From RGIG3178 sp964533965 (lineage in GTDB: Bacteria > Bacillota > Clostridia > Christensenellales > QAND01): a DNA stretch of 17,635 bases. Positions 14,360-17,635 of this stretch are shown here, in pieces. Positions within the stretch are counted from its first letter, which is position 1; each line of letters starts with the position of its first letter. A model generated the notes under the pieces. The model saw only the letters and a program-made list of their open reading frames with translations. It was not told where the DNA came from and did no database searches. A program made the position numbers and the translations under genes. Location of the stretch: NCBI GenBank assembly GCA_964533965.1, contig CAZHNN010000031.1, positions 1 through 17,635 on the forward strand, read 5' to 3'.

Positions 14360-14926
14360 ATGAAGATTTGTATCGTATCCGGCAATCCCAAGACGGAAGG
14401 CCTCTGCCATTCCATTATAGAAGCAGCCAAAGCAGGCATTTTGGAAGCGGGAGCCGAAGTCGATGAGCTCAGACTAAGCGAGTATGAAATGGGACATTGC
14501 CGGGTCTGCGGAAACGGATGGGGGACCTGCAGGACGGACAGCTACTGCACTTTCGGATCGGACGGTTTTGACCAAGCGCGGGAGCGCTTAGGCAACTGTG
14601 ATGCCGCCATTTTGGCAACGCCTGTCTATTGCGGAGAGTGCTCAGATTCACTCAAAGCGTTCCTTGACCGCATCCGCCGATGTGACATCTTCAAGCAGGG
14701 CGTGTTATTTGAAAAACAAACCCTACTGATCGCCTCGGCAGGTGGCTCCGGCAGAGGGCTTCTCACCTGCTTTGAGCAGATGGAGCGTTTTTGCCGCAAC
14801 ACGGGTGCTATTGTGTTCGATTACATCGGCGTCAACCGATGGAACGGAGACTACAAAAAGGAGGTAGCCAAAGCCGCGGCTTACGCTCTTGCCAGCGGAC
14901 GCAAAAATGGAGAAACCGTTCGTTAA
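14360..14926 (+). CDS. Flavodoxin-fold NAD(P)H:FMN oxidoreductase with a cysteine cluster
   Basis: A 188-residue flavodoxin-like protein of the NAD(P)H-dependent FMN reductase / iron-sulfur flavoprotein group, cytoplasmic. SGNPKTEGLC at 7-16 is the FMN phosphate loop, and ATPVYCGECSDSLKAFLDR lies on the strand and loop contacting the flavin ring. Four cysteines (47, 50, 57, 63; CX2CX6CX5C) sit where iron-sulfur flavoproteins carry their cluster motif; the spacing differs from the compact form I remember, so cluster binding is unproven. The frame stays open back to 14207, but that part is AT-rich and contains the promoter; ATG 14360 has AAGGAAAGG nine bases upstream. The gene is single, with its own promoter and terminator. 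Electron donor and acceptor are not predictable from context. Confidence 0.87.
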   Translation: MKICIVSGNPKTEGLCHSIIEAAKAGILEAGAEVDELRLSEYEMGHCRVCGNGWGTCRTDSYCTFGSDGFDQARERLGNCDAAILATPVYCGECSDSLKAFLDRIRRCDIFKQGVLFEKQTLLIASAGGSGRGLLTCFEQMERFCRNTGAIVFDYIGVNRWNGDYKKEVAKAAAYALASGRKNGETVR

Positions 14927-14938
14927 CAAAAAAAATCG

Positions 14939-14969
14939 AGCCGGATGGCCAGCTGCCATCCGGCTTTTT
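14939..14969 (+). terminator. Strong rho-independent terminator after the flavoprotein gene
   Basis: An 11-bp perfect stem (AGCCGGATGGC at 14939-14949 with GCCATCCGGCT at 14955-14965), a 5-nt loop and TTTTT ending at 14969. An A run precedes it, so it may also work for minus-strand transcripts. Confidence 0.93.
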
Positions 14970-15016
14970 GCTTATCAAGATAGATTTAAATTGCTGTCTA
15001 TTTATGGATGAATTTG

Positions 15017-15046
15017 TTGATATAGATATATAAGTTTGTATATGTT
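15017..15046 (+). promoter_or_regulatory. Weak candidate promoter for the glycosidase-like gene
   Basis: TTGATA at 15017-15022, 18-nt spacer, TATGTT at 15041-15046, in a very AT-rich stretch that offers several alternatives. Some promoter is expected here because a strong terminator closes the previous gene. Confidence 0.3.
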
Positions 15047-15068
15047 ACTATGCTGACAGACGCTGCTA

Positions 15069-15098
15069 GGATGCCTGCCATCGGGCAAAAAGGCATCC
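15069..15098 (+). promoter_or_regulatory. Leader hairpin just upstream of the glycosidase-like gene
   Basis: GGATGCC at 15069-15075 pairs with GGCATCC at 15092-15098, with an inner stem TGCC (15076-15079) / GGCA (15084-15087) and an A-rich bulge. There is no T run, so it is not a terminator. It ends 16 bases before the ribosome binding site at 15115-15120. It does not match a riboswitch class I recognise. Confidence 0.5.
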
Positions 15099-15126
15099 CG
15101 GATGAGATGGAATTGAGGGGAGTACC

Positions 15127-17635
15127 ATTCCAAAAAAGATCATACTCGGTTATGTGCTGTTTTTCTCGGTGCTCATGGCTCTTTTCTTCGGCAACAGGCT
15201 TTATCTGCTGCAAGGTTCCTATTCCCAAAAATTCCACGGTTCGGATGGCATGGCGCTTGTCAGCAAGATACAGGGCAAGGATTTTCTGGTCTATAACAGG
15301 AACGGCTCGTTTCAAAAGATGTTCGTTGCAGGCGTAAACATCGGCGCCGCAAAGCCAGGAAGTTATCCCGGAGAATTCGCCGTGACAAAGCAGGAATACC
15401 TCAGGTGGTTCCAATATATAAGCTCCATGAACGCCAACACCATCCGCGTTTACACGCTGCAGATGCCGTTGTTCTACGATGCACTCAAGGAATTCAACGC
15501 CACAGCCAAAAATCCGCTGTATCTCATGCAGGGTGTCTATCTCAACGAAGCGGATATCGCACAGTATGAAGACGCCTATGCCGAAAACGCCAAGATAGCC
15601 AAAAACTTCAATGCCGATATCCAGCGTGCTGTCGACGTCATCCACGGCAAAGCCGACATACCCAAAGCAGCCGGTAACGCCGGCGGGGTTTACCGCTCAG
15701 ACGTTTCTCAATACGTCATCGGATGGATTCTCGGGATTGAGTGGGACCCGCAGTTTGTGACCACAACCAACATCAGCAATCCCACCAGCAACAGTTATGA
15801 CGGCCGATTCGTCGCAACACGCGACGCTTCACCTTTTGAAGCGTTTTTGGCGCAGGCGGCGGATACGGCCATCGCCTATGAAACACAGCAGTATCAGGAA
15901 CAACGGCCGGTTTCCCTGTGTAACTGGGTGACGACCGACCCGATCACGCATCCCAACGAACCCAATCCAAAAGAGGACATGGTAAGCGTCGATGCGGAGC
16001 ACATTGTGGCAAAGAGCGGGTTCGAAGCCGGATTCTTCGCATCCTACCACATCTATCCCTATTATCCCGACATGTTCAGCTATGAGCTTAAATACCTGCA
16101 AAACGGGAACAAGAACACCTACGACGCCTATTTGAAGGAGCTCAACGCGTATCATAGCATGCCTGTTATGGTGGCAGAGGTAGGCATTCCTGCGTCGCGG
16201 GGCATCACGCACAAAAACGCATTGACGGGATTCAACCAGGGGAACATCGAGGAGTCAGAGCAGGGCCGGATGCTTACTTCACTGATTGGTGATATAAAAA
16301 GCGAAGGCTGCATGGGCGCGTTGATCTTCTCCTGGGATGACGAGTGGTTCAAAACCACCTGGAACACGATGGATCTGGACCTTGCAGACAGCCGCGCGTA
16401 TTGGCTGAACTACCAGACGAGCGAACAGAGCTTCGGGCTTCTGGCCTTTGATCCCGGCAACAAGTCAACCGCCGCGACGGTCGACACAAACACATCCGAA
16501 TGGAGCGAAAGAGATCTTGTGGCGCAGAACGGCGCAACAAAGCTATATGCGAAATCGGACGAGGAATTCCTCTATCTTAAGGTAAATGTCGTCGATTTTG
16601 AGCACGATACGCTGTATATCCCCATCGATACCATCGCAAACCAGGGCAACACCGCCTATTTCGGTACAAAGCTGAATATGGGCGCGGACTTCATGCTCGT
16701 ACTCTCGGGTAAAGACAGCAGCACCCTTTTGGTCGACCCCTATTACGACGTCACCTATTATGAATACGCAGTTACCAAGACTCTGCTGCAACGGAGTCCG
16801 CAAACCGAAAAGATCGATACCGGCAACTTCGTGCCCATCACGCAGGTCTTATCCCGTCAGCTGCTGCTGCCGCAGACAGGACAGTTAGTTCCGTTTTCCA
16901 CGTTTGATACCGGAAAATTGAAATACGGCAACGCCAACCCCAATTCCAGTGACTACAATTCCCTTTCCGATTTCTGCTATGGCAACGGCTGCGTAGAGAT
17001 ACGCATACCTTGGCTGCTGCTCAATGTCATGGACCCGGCCGGCAAGAAGATTATCGGAAACATGTACCAAAACAATGGGATACAGGCGCAGGATGTGGAC
17101 AACTTCACCTTTGGCATCGCATCCAAAGACGGCGCCGTTACCACCGGTTTGTATACCTGGCAGAAATGGAAAGAGCCGACCTATCACGAGCGGCTGAAGA
17201 AGTCCTATTACATCATCAAAGATTACTACGCAACCCTTGAATCCGCGCATATTACAAAGCGCACAGGCTTTGAGCTCTTCTGGGCGAAATGGAATCAGAC
17301 AGCCTTTTCCAACATCGCCACCTGGTTCCCGATCCAACCTGTCTTAAATTATATGATCGCATTTTTGCTCTCCGTCATCGTCTATCTCGTTTTGGCGCTC
17401 CTATACATCCATACGCTCTCGGCGATACGGGAGCGCAGAAAACTGCGGCTGAAGCAAAGCGTTCAAGCATACGTTCAAGCAATGAAGGCACCGGGTAGGG
17501 TTCTTGTCCCTGTAAAACTGAACAAGCTGTTCTCGCGTAGCGGGCTTACAATCTTGGGCGATCTTTTCACACAAAGCGATAAAGCATACAAGCAATCGCT
17601 GCGCAATCTCGTGCTTTCCGGCGGGGAAGCAAAAA
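15127..17635 (+). CDS. Membrane-anchored glycoside-hydrolase-like protein (clan GH-A-type barrel), 5' part; likely AUU start
   Basis: The frame is open for 836 codons from 15127 to the window end. After KK at 3-4, residues 6-22 form a membrane segment. Residues ~65-430 look like a TIM-barrel glycosidase: GVNIGAAKPGSYPGEFAVT, MNANTIRVYT at 101-110, GWILGIEWDP at 199-208 with Glu205 as candidate acid/base, YHIYPYYPDM, VAEVGIPASRG at 349-359 with Glu351 as candidate nucleophile, and LIFSWDDEW at 399-407. Residues ~455-700 are beta-rich (YLKVNVVD, GADFMLVLSG) and resemble a CBM9-like module. A second membrane segment lies at ~740-762, followed by a basic cytoplasmic tail. No ATG, GTG or TTG fits; ATT 15127 lies six bases after GAGGGG. 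The family is not certain; cell-surface or exopolysaccharide processing is the likely role. The next genes are outside the window. Confidence 0.8.
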   Translation, partial: MPKKIILGYVLFFSVLMALFFGNRLYLLQGSYSQKFHGSDGMALVSKIQGKDFLVYNRNGSFQKMFVAGVNIGAAKPGSYPGEFAVTKQEYLRWFQYISSMNANTIRVYTLQMPLFYDALKEFNATAKNPLYLMQGVYLNEADIAQYEDAYAENAKIAKNFNADIQRAVDVIHGKADIPKAAGNAGGVYRSDVSQYVIGWILGIEWDPQFVTTTNISNPTSNSYDGRFVATRDASPFEAFLAQAADTAIAYETQQYQEQRPVSLCNWVTTDPITHPNEPNPKEDMVSVDAEHIVAKSGFEAGFFASYHIYPYYPDMFSYELKYLQNGNKNTYDAYLKELNAYHSMPVMVAEVGIPASRGITHKNALTGFNQGNIEESEQGRMLTSLIGDIKSEGCMGALIFSWDDEWFKTTWNTMDLDLADSRAYWLNYQTSEQSFGLLAFDPGNKSTAATVDTNTSEWSERDLVAQNGATKLYAKSDEEFLYLKVNVVDFEHDTLYIPIDTIANQGNTAYFGTKLNMGADFMLVLSGKDSSTLLVDPYYDVTYYEYAVTKTLLQRSPQTEKIDTGNFVPITQVLSRQLLLPQTGQLVPFSTFDTGKLKYGNANPNSSDYNSLSDFCYGNGCVEIRIPWLLLNVMDPAGKKIIGNMYQNNGIQAQDVDNFTFGIASKDGAVTTGLYTWQKWKEPTYHERLKKSYYIIKDYYATLESAHITKRTGFELFWAKWNQTAFSNIATWFPIQPVLNYMIAFLLSVIVYLVLALLYIHTLSAIRERRKLRLKQSVQAYVQAMKAPGRVLVPVKLNKLFSRSGLTILGDLFTQSDKAYKQSLRNLVLSGGEAK

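Noticed and set aside
15061..15126. Cyclic-di-GMP or other known riboswitch in the leader of the glycosidase-like gene
   Set aside because: The hairpin does not contain the conserved core sequences of the classes I can recall, so I report only an unassigned hairpin.
15050..15337. Plus-strand ORF of 95 codons starting at ATG 15050
   Set aside because: It overlaps the glycosidase-like frame in another phase and is Cys/Arg/Ser-rich without family features. It matters only as a possible sign of a frameshift at the start.
14998..15645. Minus-strand ORF of 215 codons at the start of the glycosidase-like gene
   Set aside because: It is opposite an 836-codon open frame with recognisable barrel motifs and a membrane anchor.

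Overview
The window reads as a chromosomal segment of a low-to-mid GC Gram-positive bacterium, most likely a Clostridia-type Bacillota. This rests on gene content (DUF1836 and DUF421 proteins, an XdhC-family maturase with the Rossmann part first, a MarR-controlled heterodimeric ABC exporter, a fused AmmeMemoRadiSam B-A protein), strong AGGAGG-type ribosome binding sites and many compact rho-independent terminators. No RNA genes, insertion sequences, CRISPR arrays or phage genes were seen. Genus cannot be read from the sequence.

Layout. 1-488: 3' end of an O-acetylhomoserine sulfhydrylase (methionine synthesis), with a terminator. 553-1578: XdhC-family molybdenum-enzyme maturation protein, with a terminator. 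1645-2172 (-): DUF1836 putative DNA-binding protein. 2310-3017 (+): cytoplasmic SGNH/GDSL hydrolase with a near-consensus promoter. 3068-7065 (-): an operon of a MarR regulator and two ABC half-transporters. Its promoter carries two copies of a 12-bp imperfect palindrome at the expected start of transcription, suggesting autoregulation. 7364-11271 (-): a probable operon of DUF421 membrane protein, fused LigB/MEMO1-like + AMMECR1 protein, AmmeMemoRadiSam radical SAM enzyme and an MtnA-like sugar-phosphate isomerase. Two of its junctions are tight (4-nt overlap and 22 nt). 11552-13953 (+): zinc-dependent medium-chain dehydrogenase followed by a LarA-like (DUF2088) protein. 14360-14926 (+): small flavodoxin-fold NAD(P)H:FMN oxidoreductase with a cysteine cluster. 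15127 to the window end (+): a large membrane-anchored glycoside-hydrolase-like protein that runs off the window and seems to begin with an AUU codon.

How they fit together. The best candidate for undescribed biology is the 7364-10663 gene set. The MEMO1/AMMECR1/radical SAM trio is conserved across domains of life but, as far as I know, has no settled reaction. Here the B and A parts are fused, the radical SAM gene overlaps them translationally, and an aldose-1-phosphate isomerase is the last gene, pointing to a sugar-phosphate or deoxyadenosine-derived substrate or by-product. The second candidate is the dehydrogenase + LarA-like pair, which could be an oxidoreductase/epimerase module acting on a hydroxy or sugar acid. 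The third is the two-transmembrane glycosidase-like protein, probably the start of a surface-polysaccharide locus to the right. All functional assignments come from motif recognition by eye; no database search was run.
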